Below, in pieces: positions 29,447-37,279 of a DNA stretch of 64,000 nt. The notes below the pieces were generated by a model. The model saw only the letters and a program-made list of their open reading frames with translations. It did not search any database and was not told where the DNA came from. The position numbers and the translations under genes are program-made. How positions within the stretch are numbered: position 1 is the first letter of the stretch; the number at the start of each line of letters is the position of its first letter. The stretch comes from Dehalococcoidia bacterium (GTDB lineage Bacteria; Chloroflexota; Dehalococcoidia; Bin125), in NCBI GenBank assembly GCA_022826965.1, contig JAJDTU010000001.1, positions 124,001 to 188,000 of the forward strand. The letters run 5' to 3'.

Positions 29447-30505
29447 ATGGCCTTCGAGTACGACGGCGTCGACCTGCCGATCCGAGAGAAAACAATCTCA
29501 TCCCAGCGCATGAGCTGGGACGTGATCGCCGCGCCGGGCCGTTGGTGGACGGGCGCCGAGCGGGTCGAAATCGCAAGAATCGGTCGCGCCGCACGAGACT
29601 TCGAGGCCGTCGGCAGCGAGATCCTGCCCGAGGCCGCGGTCTACGCAGTTCAGAAACTGGTCGTCGATAACGCGAATCTGAATCGCGAGTGGTACAACCA
29701 GATCATCGCCATGCCCGGCATGACCGAGGATCGCTACGTCGAACTGGTCGCGGTGGTCGTGCACGCGCTCTCGATCGACGAGTTTCACCGCGCCCTCGGC
29801 CTCGCTCTCGAGCCCCTGCCCGAGCCATCAAGCGGGGAACCCTCGCGACAACGCCCGGCCGAGGCCGAGCAGCGGTACTCCTGGCCGCCGATCGTGCCGA
29901 AAGGCGGCTTGAACCCCGGCGATCAGACGCTCTACGGGCCGATGGAGTGGGGCGCCAATGTCATCTCGGCCCTGTCGCTGATTCCCGAGAACGTCCGCTG
30001 GCTGCACGACCTCTCGGAGGGCCACTACCTGTCCTTCGCAGAGATGCGCCAGCCCGACCCGCTGCGCGCCATTTCCCGCTCTCAGATTGAGCTGATCGCT
30101 GCCCGGGTCTCGGCGCTGAACGAGTGCTTCTATTGAACCGCCTCGCACGTACGCATGCTCCGTGAGAGCAGCCAGCGAAGCGGCACCCTCGACAGCCTCA
30201 ACCTTCAGGGCACGGTCAACCCCGACACCGATAGCGGCGTTGCCCACGGCAGCCTGCTGACCGCCTTCGCCGAAGCCGCCGTCCGACAAACCGACGCCCT
30301 GCCCGGCCTGCGCAAACGAATCGCGACTGAGCTTGGCCCGCAGGAGCTGGTCGACGCCGCCGGGATCGTGGCCAACTTCCAGCGCATGGTGCGGATCGCC
30401 GACGGCTGCGGCATCCCGCTCGACGACTTCACCAGGGAAGCCACCGACGATTGCCGCGAGGAGCTCGGCATCCACGAGTACGCCTCCGCCGCAAACACCG
30501 CATAG
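29447..30505 (+). CDS. AhpD/CMD-like selenoprotein, copy 1 (TGA at 30134-30136 read as selenocysteine)
   Basis: 352 aa if TGA codon 230 is selenocysteine. The active-site array matches AhpD peroxidases exactly: Glu215, Cys227, Sec230, His234 reproduce E-x11-C-x2-C-x3-H (E118/C130/C133/H137 of M. tuberculosis AhpD) in VSALNECFY-U-TASH. Residues 20-130 form a preceding helical CMD-like half (WWTGAER, YVELVAVVV, SIDEFHRALG). About 120 residues follow the TGA and are homologous to those of copy 2 (NFQRMVRIADGCGIPLD is identical), showing protein-level constraint beyond the TGA. The ATG has GAGGTG 5 bases upstream. The likely role is thiol/selenol-dependent peroxide or disulfide reduction; the reductant is unknown. 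Confidence 0.85.
30137..30183 (+). promoter_or_regulatory. Predicted bacterial SECIS hairpin, copy 1
   Basis: Directly after the TGA. The outer stem pairs 30138-30146 with 30175-30183 (8 of 9 pairs). The inner stem pairs 30153-30160 with 30166-30172 (7 pairs, one bulged A at 30155). The apical loop CGUGA is at 30161-30165, 24 bases after the TGA, with G in its second position. Known bacterial SECIS elements are in-frame hairpins at this distance. Pairing was worked out by eye. Confidence 0.7.
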
Positions 30506-30520
30506 AGTTCGGAACCCGAC

Positions 30521-31615
30521 ATGACCACGACGACCGAGGCCTTTGCCTACGCCGACGGCACCTGGCCCGTGCTCGAGCGCGTGCCGGAGGCGCACCGACG
30601 CAGTTGGACCATGCTGGCCTCGGCCGGCGAATGGTGGACCGGCGCTGAGCGAATCAGCATCGCTGCGGAATGTCGTCGCGCCTCAGCATTGGTCGACGGT
30701 CGGCCGGATCCCGGACGTGGCCCGGCGGTACTGCCCGATGCAGCGACCTTCGCCGTCCACAAGCTGATTGGCGACTTGCCCAACGTCACCCGCGACTGGT
30801 ACGACGAGACGATCAGCGCCGAAGGCATGTCCGACGCCCACTACATCGAGCTGCTCGGTGTCGTCGTCCACGTCTGGTCGATCGACGAGTTCCACCGCGC
30901 ACTGAGCATCGATCTGGAGCCACTTCCCGATCCGATCCCCGGCGAGCCGACCCGGATTCGTCCCGCCGGAATCAGGGCGAACGGCAGTTGGCCGCCCACG
31001 ATCCTGCCGGAGGATCTGCACGAAACTGAAGCGGACATCTACGGCGGATCAGAGCGGACGTCCAATGTGCGCGCCGCAATGAGCCTGCATCCCGACAGCG
31101 TCCGCTGGCTCAGCGATCTATTCGACGCCCACTACCTGAGCTGGGTCGAGATTCAATCGGTGCAGGAGCCGTTTCGGGTGCTCACCCGTCCGCAACGAGA
31201 GCTGGTCGCTGCCCGGGTGTCTGCGCTGAACGAGTGCTTCTATTGAACGATCTCGCACGTGATGCTGCTCGGTCGGAGCAGCGAGGGCAATGACGCGCTG
31301 AACCTCAACGGCACGGTGAGCAACGAGATCGACAGTGGTGTCGAGCACGGCGACGTGTTGCTGCGCTACGCCGACGCTGCCGTCCGCCGTGGTCCCGACC
31401 TCGCGGAAACTCGCGAGGCACTCAATGCCGCCATGGGACCCGACGCCGTCGTGGACTGCGCCGCGACCATTGCCAACTTCCAGCGAATGGTCAGAATCGC
31501 GGACGGCTGCGGCATTCCCTTGGACTCGTTCTCAAGGCGCGAGTCGGAGAAGTGGCGAGACGATCTCGGGATTGACAGCTTCCGCAGCCGCGAGAATACG
31601 TTCGGCCAGAGCTGA
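30521..31615 (+). CDS. AhpD/CMD-like selenoprotein, copy 2 (TGA at 31244-31246 read as selenocysteine)
   Basis: 364 aa with Sec242. The same active site: Glu227, Cys239, Sec242, His246 in VSALNECFY-U-TISH. It is paralogous to copy 1 along the whole length: WWTGAER near residue 35, YIELLGVVVH, SIDEFHRALS, LEPLPDP, and after the TGA ALNLNGTV, DSGVEHGD and NFQRMVRIADGCGIPLD. The ATG lies 15 bases after the copy 1 stop, so both are in one operon. The final TGA at 31613-31615 is the real stop. Nucleotides around the internal TGA (about 24) are identical in both copies. The next gene, ribH, converges 7 bases later, leaving almost no 3' untranslated gap. Confidence 0.85.
31247..31287 (+). promoter_or_regulatory. 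Predicted bacterial SECIS hairpin, copy 2
   Basis: A perfect 7-bp stem pairs 31264-31270 with 31276-31282 around the loop GGUCG (31271-31275). Its GGUC matches the start of the E. coli fdhF SECIS apical loop (GGUCU). The loop starts 24 bases after the TGA, the same distance as in copy 1. A short outer stem (31251-31254 with 31283-31286) may extend it. Confidence 0.75.
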
Positions 31616-31622
31616 GCTACGG

Positions 31623-32111
31623 CTACTCGATTGTTTGCAACAACCGCGCGATTTCAATCGCTGCCTGCGCGGCCTCTTCGCCTTTGTTGCCGGCCGAGCC
31701 ACCGGCGCGGGCCATGGCCAGCGCGACGGTTTGCGTCGCCAGCACTTCGAAGATGACCGGGACGCCCGTGTCCAGCCCGACTCGGGCGATGCCCTGCGTC
31801 GCTCCGTCGACGACCAGCCGGTAGTGATCGGTCTCGCCCAGAATCACCGCGCCCAGGCAGATAACGGCATCGAATCGACCGGTCTGCGCACATTTCTGCG
31901 CGGCGATCGGAATCTCGAACGCGCCCGGGACCCAGTAAATGTCGATCTCGTCAGTGTCGGCGCCGTTCTCTTCGAGGTGGTCGATACAGCCGTCGAGCAG
32001 CTTGCTGGTGACAAAGTCGTTGAATCGACTCACGACGACCGCAAAGCGCAGACCGCTGGCCGGACCATGCTCAGGGTCAGGGTTGGCCGCGCCGTCGTGC
32101 ACTCTAGGCAT
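31623..32111 (-). CDS. ribH: 6,7-dimethyl-8-ribityllumazine synthase
   Basis: 162 aa, normal length. It joins the RibA-derived pyrimidine with dihydroxybutanone phosphate; 60-mer or pentameric capsids are usual. Landmarks: VVSRFNDFVTSKLLDG, VPGAFEIPIAAQ (substrate loop), VICLGAVILGETDHYRLV with the catalytic His, and PVIFEVLATQTVALA. It is the last gene of the ribD-ribE-ribBA-ribH unit, 17 bases after ribBA, and converges on the selenoprotein operon. Confidence 0.97.
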   Translation of the reverse strand: MPRVHDGAANPDPEHGPASGLRFAVVVSRFNDFVTSKLLDGCIDHLEENGADTDEIDIYWVPGAFEIPIAAQKCAQTGRFDAVICLGAVILGETDHYRLVVDGATQGIARVGLDTGVPVIFEVLATQTVALAMARAGGSAGNKGEEAAQAAIEIARLLQTIE

Positions 32112-32128
32112 GGCGTTGTTCGCGCTCG

Positions 32129-33499
32129 CTAGCCGATGGCCGCGCGGCGAGCGGGAGGCTGGCCGTCGTCGTCGGGTTCGGCCACTTCGATCGCATCGGA
32201 GTCGAGCAGGTGTCCCATCTTCTCCCGCTTGACCGAGAGATAGCGGACGTTATGAGGATTCGCGGCGGCGATGACCGGCACGCGCTCGACGATCTCCAGA
32301 CCGTAGCCCGCGAGGCCGTGACGCTTGGCCGGGTTGTTGGTCATCAGACGGATCCGGTGGACGCCGAGGTCACGCAGGATCTGCATACCGATGCCGTAGT
32401 CGCGGCGGTCGGCGGAGAAGCCCAGCGCGAGGTTCGCTTCCACCGTGTCCATCCCTTGGTCCTGCAGCGCGTACGCCGCGATCTTGTTGTGCAGACCGAT
32501 ACCGCGGCCCTCCTGAGCCATGTAGACAATCACGCCGCGCCGCTCCTCGGCCACGATCCGCATGGCGATATCCAACTGTTCGCCGCAGTCACAGCGCTGC
32601 GAGGAGAAGACATCACCGGTCAGACATTGGGAGTGGACCCGTACCAGCGTGGGCTCGTCGTTGTCCACATTGCCCATCACCAGAGCGACATGCTCCTCCA
32701 AGTGGTCACGGGTGCGGAACCCAACCAGGCGCCAGGTGCCCATCGGCGTCGGCAGATTCGCCTCGGAGACTCGTTCAACCAGTTGTTCGGTGCGTAGCCG
32801 GTATTGAATGATCTGCTCGACTGAGACGAGCTTGATCTTGTGGCGCCGGGCAAAGCGCACGAGGTCGGGCAGGCGCGCCATCTCGCCGTTGCGCTTCATG
32901 ATCTCGCAGATCACCGCGCCCGGCTGAAGCCCGGCCAGCCGGCAAAGGTCAACCGACGCCTCGGTCTGCCCGGCCCGAACGAGCGTCCCGCCGTCTCGGG
33001 CGCGTAGCGGGAACATGTGACCCGGCTGGACCAGGTCATCCGGCGTGGAGTGCGGATCCATCAACACCTGGACGGTGCGCGCCCGGTCGGCCGCGGAAAT
33101 GCCGGTCGTAACGCCCGAGCGAGCCTCGACCGAAACAGTGAACGCTGTCCCCAACGGGGCGGAGTTGGAACCCTGGTCGACCATTAGCCGCAGGCCGAGC
33201 CGGTCGAGGATGGCGCCGTCCATGGCCACGCAAATCAGGCCGCGACCGTGGGTCGCCATGAAGTTGATCGTCTCCGCGGTCACAAACTGAGCCGGCAGAG
33301 CGAGGTCGCCCTCGTTCTCCCGATCCTCGTCATCGGTGATGATCAGCGGCTCGCCCAGCGCGAACGCCTCGATCGCTTCCTCCACCGGGCTGAATGGTGT
33401 CTTGCGCCGGCGGGCCTTGGTCGTACGACGTGCGCGCCGAGGCTTTGACTGACTGGAGTCGTCTGAGGGGCGGGCGCTGGTCGGTTCGGCGTCGGTCAT
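32129..33499 (-). CDS. ribBA: Bifunctional 3,4-dihydroxy-2-butanone-4-phosphate synthase / GTP cyclohydrolase II
   Basis: 456 aa. A basic N-terminal lead (about 1-36) rich in Lys/Arg/Ser precedes RibB (about 37-240; IITDDEDRENEGDL acidic metal loop, GHMFPLRARDGG). RibA (about 250-440) has the zinc motif SQCLTGDVFSSQRCDCGEQL and VIVYMAQEGRGIGLHNKIAAY. It supplies both riboflavin branches. Its ATG overlaps the ribE stop (ATGA), showing coupling. A short acidic tail ends the chain. Confidence 0.97.
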   Translation of the reverse strand: MTDAEPTSARPSDDSSQSKPRRARRTTKARRRKTPFSPVEEAIEAFALGEPLIITDDEDRENEGDLALPAQFVTAETINFMATHGRGLICVAMDGAILDRLGLRLMVDQGSNSAPLGTAFTVSVEARSGVTTGISAADRARTVQVLMDPHSTPDDLVQPGHMFPLRARDGGTLVRAGQTEASVDLCRLAGLQPGAVICEIMKRNGEMARLPDLVRFARRHKIKLVSVEQIIQYRLRTEQLVERVSEANLPTPMGTWRLVGFRTRDHLEEHVALVMGNVDNDEPTLVRVHSQCLTGDVFSSQRCDCGEQLDIAMRIVAEERRGVIVYMAQEGRGIGLHNKIAAYALQDQGMDTVEANLALGFSADRRDYGIGMQILRDLGVHRIRLMTNNPAKRHGLAGYGLEIVERVPVIAAANPHNVRYLSVKREKMGHLLDSDAIEVAEPDDDGQPPARRAAIG

Positions 33500-34146
33500 C
33501 GCGCATCGCCTTCGCTCGACTCGCGCGCGGCGAGCCGTTCATCCAACAACTGATCGATCGTCTCTTCAATCCTCGTCGCCAACAACTCATCGACGTAGCG
33601 GGCAAGGATGTCGGTTTCGAGATTCACCGCATCTCCAGGCTCGCGGTCCAGGAGATTCGTGTGTTGCTGAGTGTACTGAACAAGCGACACCGCAAATCCG
33701 GACTCGTCTTTATCGATGATCGTCAGCGATACCCCGTCGATGCAGACCGGACCCTTGACGCTCATGTGACGCAACAGGTCCGCTGGCGCGTCGTAGGAGA
33801 CGACAATCGCCTCTTCTTCGGGCCGCGTGTCGCGGAACGCGCCCCGACCCTCGACGACGCCGCGAACGAGATGGCCGGACAGCCGGTCCATTGGGCGCAC
33901 CGAGCGCTCGAGGTTCACGCGGTCGCCAACCGTGAGCTCGCCCAGGTTCGAGCGTCGATAGGTCTCGGGCATCAGGTTGGCCAGGAACTGGCTCGACTCG
34001 ATCTGAGTCACCGTCAGATCGACGCCGTTGATCGCAATGCTGTCCCCGAGCTGAGCGTCTTCGAGGATCATCGGGGCAGAAATCCGAAGCACGCCGGGAG
34101 CGGCCTCGGTGATTTCGCCGACCTCTTCGATGATCCCCGTGAACAT
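33496..34146 (-). CDS. ribE: Riboflavin synthase (alpha chain)
   Basis: 216 aa starting MFTGIIEEVGEI, the canonical N-terminus; a start 16 codons upstream was rejected. Two lumazine-binding barrels: about 1-96 (SIAINGVDLTVTQI, NLMPETYRRSNLG) and about 97-200 (HLVRGVVEGRG, SVKGPVCIDGVSLTI, YTQQHTNL). The first barrel has AINGVDLTV where CxNG(A/V)CLTV is usual, so the Cys pair is absent. It dismutates two lumazines to riboflavin. Its stop overlaps the ribBA start by 4 bases. Confidence 0.96.
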   Translation of the reverse strand: MFTGIIEEVGEITEAAPGVLRISAPMILEDAQLGDSIAINGVDLTVTQIESSQFLANLMPETYRRSNLGELTVGDRVNLERSVRPMDRLSGHLVRGVVEGRGAFRDTRPEEEAIVVSYDAPADLLRHMSVKGPVCIDGVSLTIIDKDESGFAVSLVQYTQQHTNLLDREPGDAVNLETDILARYVDELLATRIEETIDQLLDERLAARESSEGDAR

Positions 34147-34273
34147 CGCCCTGGCTCCGCGATCTTGGCCTGAATGTGGCCTGTTGGCCGTCAATGCTAC
34201 CTGCAGAGGGAGCCTCAGCTCACATAACGGTGGGCAGACCAGGCGGCAACGAACAGGTGAAGCCGAGCGAGCG
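34147..34273 (-). other. ribD-ribE gap without a recognisable FMN riboswitch
   Basis: 127 bases between ribD and ribE. I looked for the conserved RFN-element blocks and do not see them on either strand here. No gene or strong hairpin is apparent. Confidence 0.4.
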
Positions 34274-35953
34274 CTACGAGGCCAGCCGTTTGATCAGGAT
34301 GTCGTTGCCGGCCTCGTCGCGTCGGTAGTACCGATACCCCGCCGACTTGTACTGGTCATCCGTCAAGCCCGGCGCGCTCTCGGCCGTTAAGGTCAGCCAG
34401 CTGAAGTCCCGCCCCCCTGCTGACGCCTCGCAAGAATGCAGCAGGCGTTCCCCGGCGCTCGCCGGAGCGTCGGCGCGAACGGCGAGACAGCCAATCGACG
34501 CCGCCAATCCCTCGTCGAAGCGAACCACCGCCACGCCGACGATGTCTTCGCCCTCGGCTGCTTCGCTGTTCGGCTGTGGTTGCGGCAGCGGGATCGCGGC
34601 GAGCCAGACGACGGCTCCGCCGACCCGCGCCTCCGCCGATAAATCGCTCCCGGCCCCCTCATCCTGGATCCCGTGTGCAGCCAGCAGCTCACTGACGGTG
34701 TCCGCGTCGGACTGCCCGGCCTGGCGGATGCGAACGTCTTGCTCGCGCTCGGGATGGCTCGGATAACCCACGACCAGCAGGTCGTCGCCGAGTCGCTCCA
34801 CCGTCATGCTGTTCAGCCGCAGGACATCCCGCATCCGCTCGGCTCCTCGGCCCCGGACCGCGGTCTGGGCGTCGCCGCCAATGATCATCGGCGCAACGAC
34901 GGCCGTGACCTTGTTAATCAACCGCTGGTCGAAGAACGAGCCGAGCACCTCGCCCCCGCCCTCGACCAGCAGGCTCACCACGCCGCGCTCGCGGCCCAGA
35001 CAATCGAGCAGTGCGGGTAGGGACACCCGACTCCCACCGGACCCTTCCGTCGGCAGCACCTCGACATCGACCTTGCCTGAACGCATCGCCTCGAGCCAGT
35101 CGTCCGCAGCAGCCGCCGTCGTCGCGATCAGCGTCGGCGACGAATCCGTGTCGCTCAGCACGCGGCTGTCGAGCGGCGTCCGGCCCCGGCTGTCGACAAC
35201 CACCCGCAGCGGCTGCGGCACCGGACCGCGCCACTGCTCCGGTCGAGCCGTGAGTTGCGGGTCGTCAACGATGATCGTCCCCACGCCGACGAGCATCGCG
35301 TCGAACAGCGGGCGGTTCTGATGGGCCCAGCGCAAGGTCTGCGGACCGGAGATCCAGCGAGAATCGCCGCTCGTCGATGCAATCCGGCCATCCAGCGAGG
35401 CCGCGAACTTGGCCGTCACGAAGGGCCGTCCGGTGCGCCGATGGTGCGCGTAGGCCTCGTAATGTGCGGCCGCCTCGGCGGCCCCGTCGCCCAGGCTCAC
35501 TTCGATACCAGCCTCGCGGAGCAGGTCCAGGCCCCGGCCTGCGACTCGGGCGTCCGGGTCCCCGTAGGCAACGACGACGCGGGCCAACCCGGCTTCGATG
35601 ATCGCCGTCGTGCACGGCGGCGTGCGGCCATAGTGCCCACAGGGTTCGAGCGTCACGTACATCGTCGCACCCTGCGCGAGATCGCCGGCCTCACGCAAGG
35701 CCATCACCTCGGCGTGCGGACCGCCCGCCGGTCGTTCGCTTCCCGGAGTGCCGAGTGACTCCGTCGGCCGACCATACTCCGAGGCGGGATCTGCGCTGCC
35801 CGGTGGTTGTGTGGCGCCCTCGCCCACGATCTGTGAGCCCCGCGCAACGACGGCGCCGACCGCCGGGTTGGGACTGGTCGTACCGCGCACCGAACGGGCG
35901 AGGTCGAACGCTCGAGCCATCAGACGCGAACTACCGACCGGGCGCGAGCTCAT
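34274..35953 (-). CDS. ribD: Riboflavin deaminase/reductase RibD fused to a C-terminal GNAT-like domain
   Basis: 559 aa against about 360-380 usual. Deaminase domain about 10-160 with zinc ligands HAE (His80) and PCGHYGRTPPC (Cys105, Cys114), preceded by a roughly 30-residue Gly/Pro/Ser-rich insertion (47-78). Reductase domain about 175-397 (AKFAASLDGRIAS, LLVEGGGEVLGSFF). Residues about 406-559 form an extra domain that looks GNAT-like: VRIRQAGQSDADTVSELLA at its start and SAGYRYYRRDEAGNDILIKRL at its end, with a weak acetyl-CoA loop. The ATG overlaps the anti-sigma-like gene stop by 4 bases, so the rib unit appears to be read from the sigma gene promoter. Confidence 0.93.
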   Translation of the reverse strand: MSSRPVGSSRLMARAFDLARSVRGTTSPNPAVGAVVARGSQIVGEGATQPPGSADPASEYGRPTESLGTPGSERPAGGPHAEVMALREAGDLAQGATMYVTLEPCGHYGRTPPCTTAIIEAGLARVVVAYGDPDARVAGRGLDLLREAGIEVSLGDGAAEAAAHYEAYAHHRRTGRPFVTAKFAASLDGRIASTSGDSRWISGPQTLRWAHQNRPLFDAMLVGVGTIIVDDPQLTARPEQWRGPVPQPLRVVVDSRGRTPLDSRVLSDTDSSPTLIATTAAAADDWLEAMRSGKVDVEVLPTEGSGGSRVSLPALLDCLGRERGVVSLLVEGGGEVLGSFFDQRLINKVTAVVAPMIIGGDAQTAVRGRGAERMRDVLRLNSMTVERLGDDLLVVGYPSHPEREQDVRIRQAGQSDADTVSELLAAHGIQDEGAGSDLSAEARVGGAVVWLAAIPLPQPQPNSEAAEGEDIVGVAVVRFDEGLAASIGCLAVRADAPASAGERLLHSCEASAGGRDFSWLTLTAESAPGLTDDQYKSAGYRYYRRDEAGNDILIKRLAS

Positions 35954-37131
35954 GTCCGTCGGCGTCGGTCCACGATCGCCAGCGTCAGCCAGAACACCGT
36001 CGCAGCCACCGCAAACGCGGCCAGCACGATCTGAACCGGCCGCTCCCACGACGGGTCCGTCGCCAGTTCGACCGAGCGGGAACGCGGTCGTTCTTCCAGC
36101 GGCCAATCGGATTCGGTGTGTCTGACCAATCGCACGACCGTCCGTGTCTCTGTCTCTGACTGTGTCTCAGCCCTTGACGCCTCGACATCCTGGTCGTCAT
36201 CGACAGACGAGGCGACATCGGGCTCCCAAGCTTGTTCATCCGCCAGGGACGATACGGTTTCCTCTGCGTCGCTCGCCTGCGAGACCTCCGTGCCGTCTTC
36301 GACCGTTGCCGCCGCTTCACCCCTGACCACGCCCGCAGCAGTCACATCTTGGGCGTCATCCTCTCCGCCTCCCGCGGCCTTGCGCCCCGCCGTCAACGCT
36401 CGTCGTGATGGATCGTCCGCCTCCTCCTGGGTCTGCCGCCCCTCTTCTGCCTCTTCCTGTACGGCCGCAGACGCTTCCTCATGCACTTCAACGCCCTGTT
36501 GCGCCTCGTGCTCCATGGCCTGCTCCTGCGCTTCAACCTCGACAGCCGCCACCGCCGTTTCCGGCTCGGATTCCATCTCCTCTGCTTCAGCGGCCGGCGG
36601 ATCGCCGCGGCCCGGTTGTTCCGAGCCGGACGAAACCTGGGTGACAGTCGCCACATCGGATGCTTCCGCCGATTGCGACTGCAACTCGACTTCTTCCGTC
36701 ACGACCTGCGCCGTAGGCACGCTGTTCGCCGAATCCTCCGCCTGAGTCGTCGTGAACGTAACGGTCGGCGAGTCGATTACGTCGAACACCATGACCGCAG
36801 CGAATGCGGCAACACCGACGGCTGCCGTCGCCATGGACATTCTCAGCGCTCGTGTCGCCCCGGACGCGGCAAGCTCAGTCCGCGTGCCGCGCTCGACGAT
36901 TTCCGGCGTCAACTGGAACGGAGCCGCCGCGGGAGCCGGGGCGAAACTCCTCAGCACCGAGCGCATGTCCTGCAGATCGGCGAGGTACTCCTGCATCTCA
37001 TCAGATACAGCGAGCCGCGCTTCGACGCGGACTCGCTCCTGCGGGGTGAGCTCGTCGTCCAGGTACGCCGAGAGTTCGTCGCGCCAATCGCGACGACCAA
37101 AGATCGACAGGATGCTCAGACGCAGCTGCAT
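35950..37131 (-). CDS. Membrane anti-sigma-factor-like protein
   Basis: 393 aa. The N-terminal part (about 15-60: WRDELSAYLDDELTPQERVRVEARLAVSDE continuing) has the helical pattern of the ZAS anti-sigma domain, but the zinc ligands (HxxxCxxC) are absent. One hydrophobic helix lies at about 98-118. A long acidic, Glu/Gln/Ser/Thr-rich region covers about 130-345. A second hydrophobic helix lies at about 362-385, followed by a DRRRR end. It follows the ECF sigma gene (148 bases) in the same direction, which is the standard sigma/anti-sigma arrangement. Long low-complexity outside region and two helices suggest a sensor. Confidence 0.72.
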   Translation of the reverse strand: MQLRLSILSIFGRRDWRDELSAYLDDELTPQERVRVEARLAVSDEMQEYLADLQDMRSVLRSFAPAPAAAPFQLTPEIVERGTRTELAASGATRALRMSMATAAVGVAAFAAVMVFDVIDSPTVTFTTTQAEDSANSVPTAQVVTEEVELQSQSAEASDVATVTQVSSGSEQPGRGDPPAAEAEEMESEPETAVAAVEVEAQEQAMEHEAQQGVEVHEEASAAVQEEAEEGRQTQEEADDPSRRALTAGRKAAGGGEDDAQDVTAAGVVRGEAAATVEDGTEVSQASDAEETVSSLADEQAWEPDVASSVDDDQDVEASRAETQSETETRTVVRLVRHTESDWPLEERPRSRSVELATDPSWERPVQIVLAAFAVAATVFWLTLAIVDRRRRT

Positions 37132-37279
37132 CTCATACCAATCCAGACATCTGTACCCTCGTCGGCAGCCGCCAACCGCTCCGTTTCCAGCTCTCCTCCA
37201 AATTTAGACGCAATCTCGACCCCAATGGTTCCCGTTGCGACGGTGTCGTCCTCCACGTCAGAGCTCCGCACATGGCACG

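Noticed and set aside
30134-30136. TGA as an ordinary stop, with two short separate genes
   Set aside because: Homology between copies continues across the TGA, the active-site spacing is completed only by reading through, and hairpins follow at identical distance in both copies.
29447-31615. TGA read as tryptophan (alternative code)
   Set aside because: Many genes in the window end with TGA and use TGG for Trp, so a global reassignment does not fit.
34147-34273. FMN riboswitch upstream of ribE
   Set aside because: The conserved RFN blocks are not visible on either strand.
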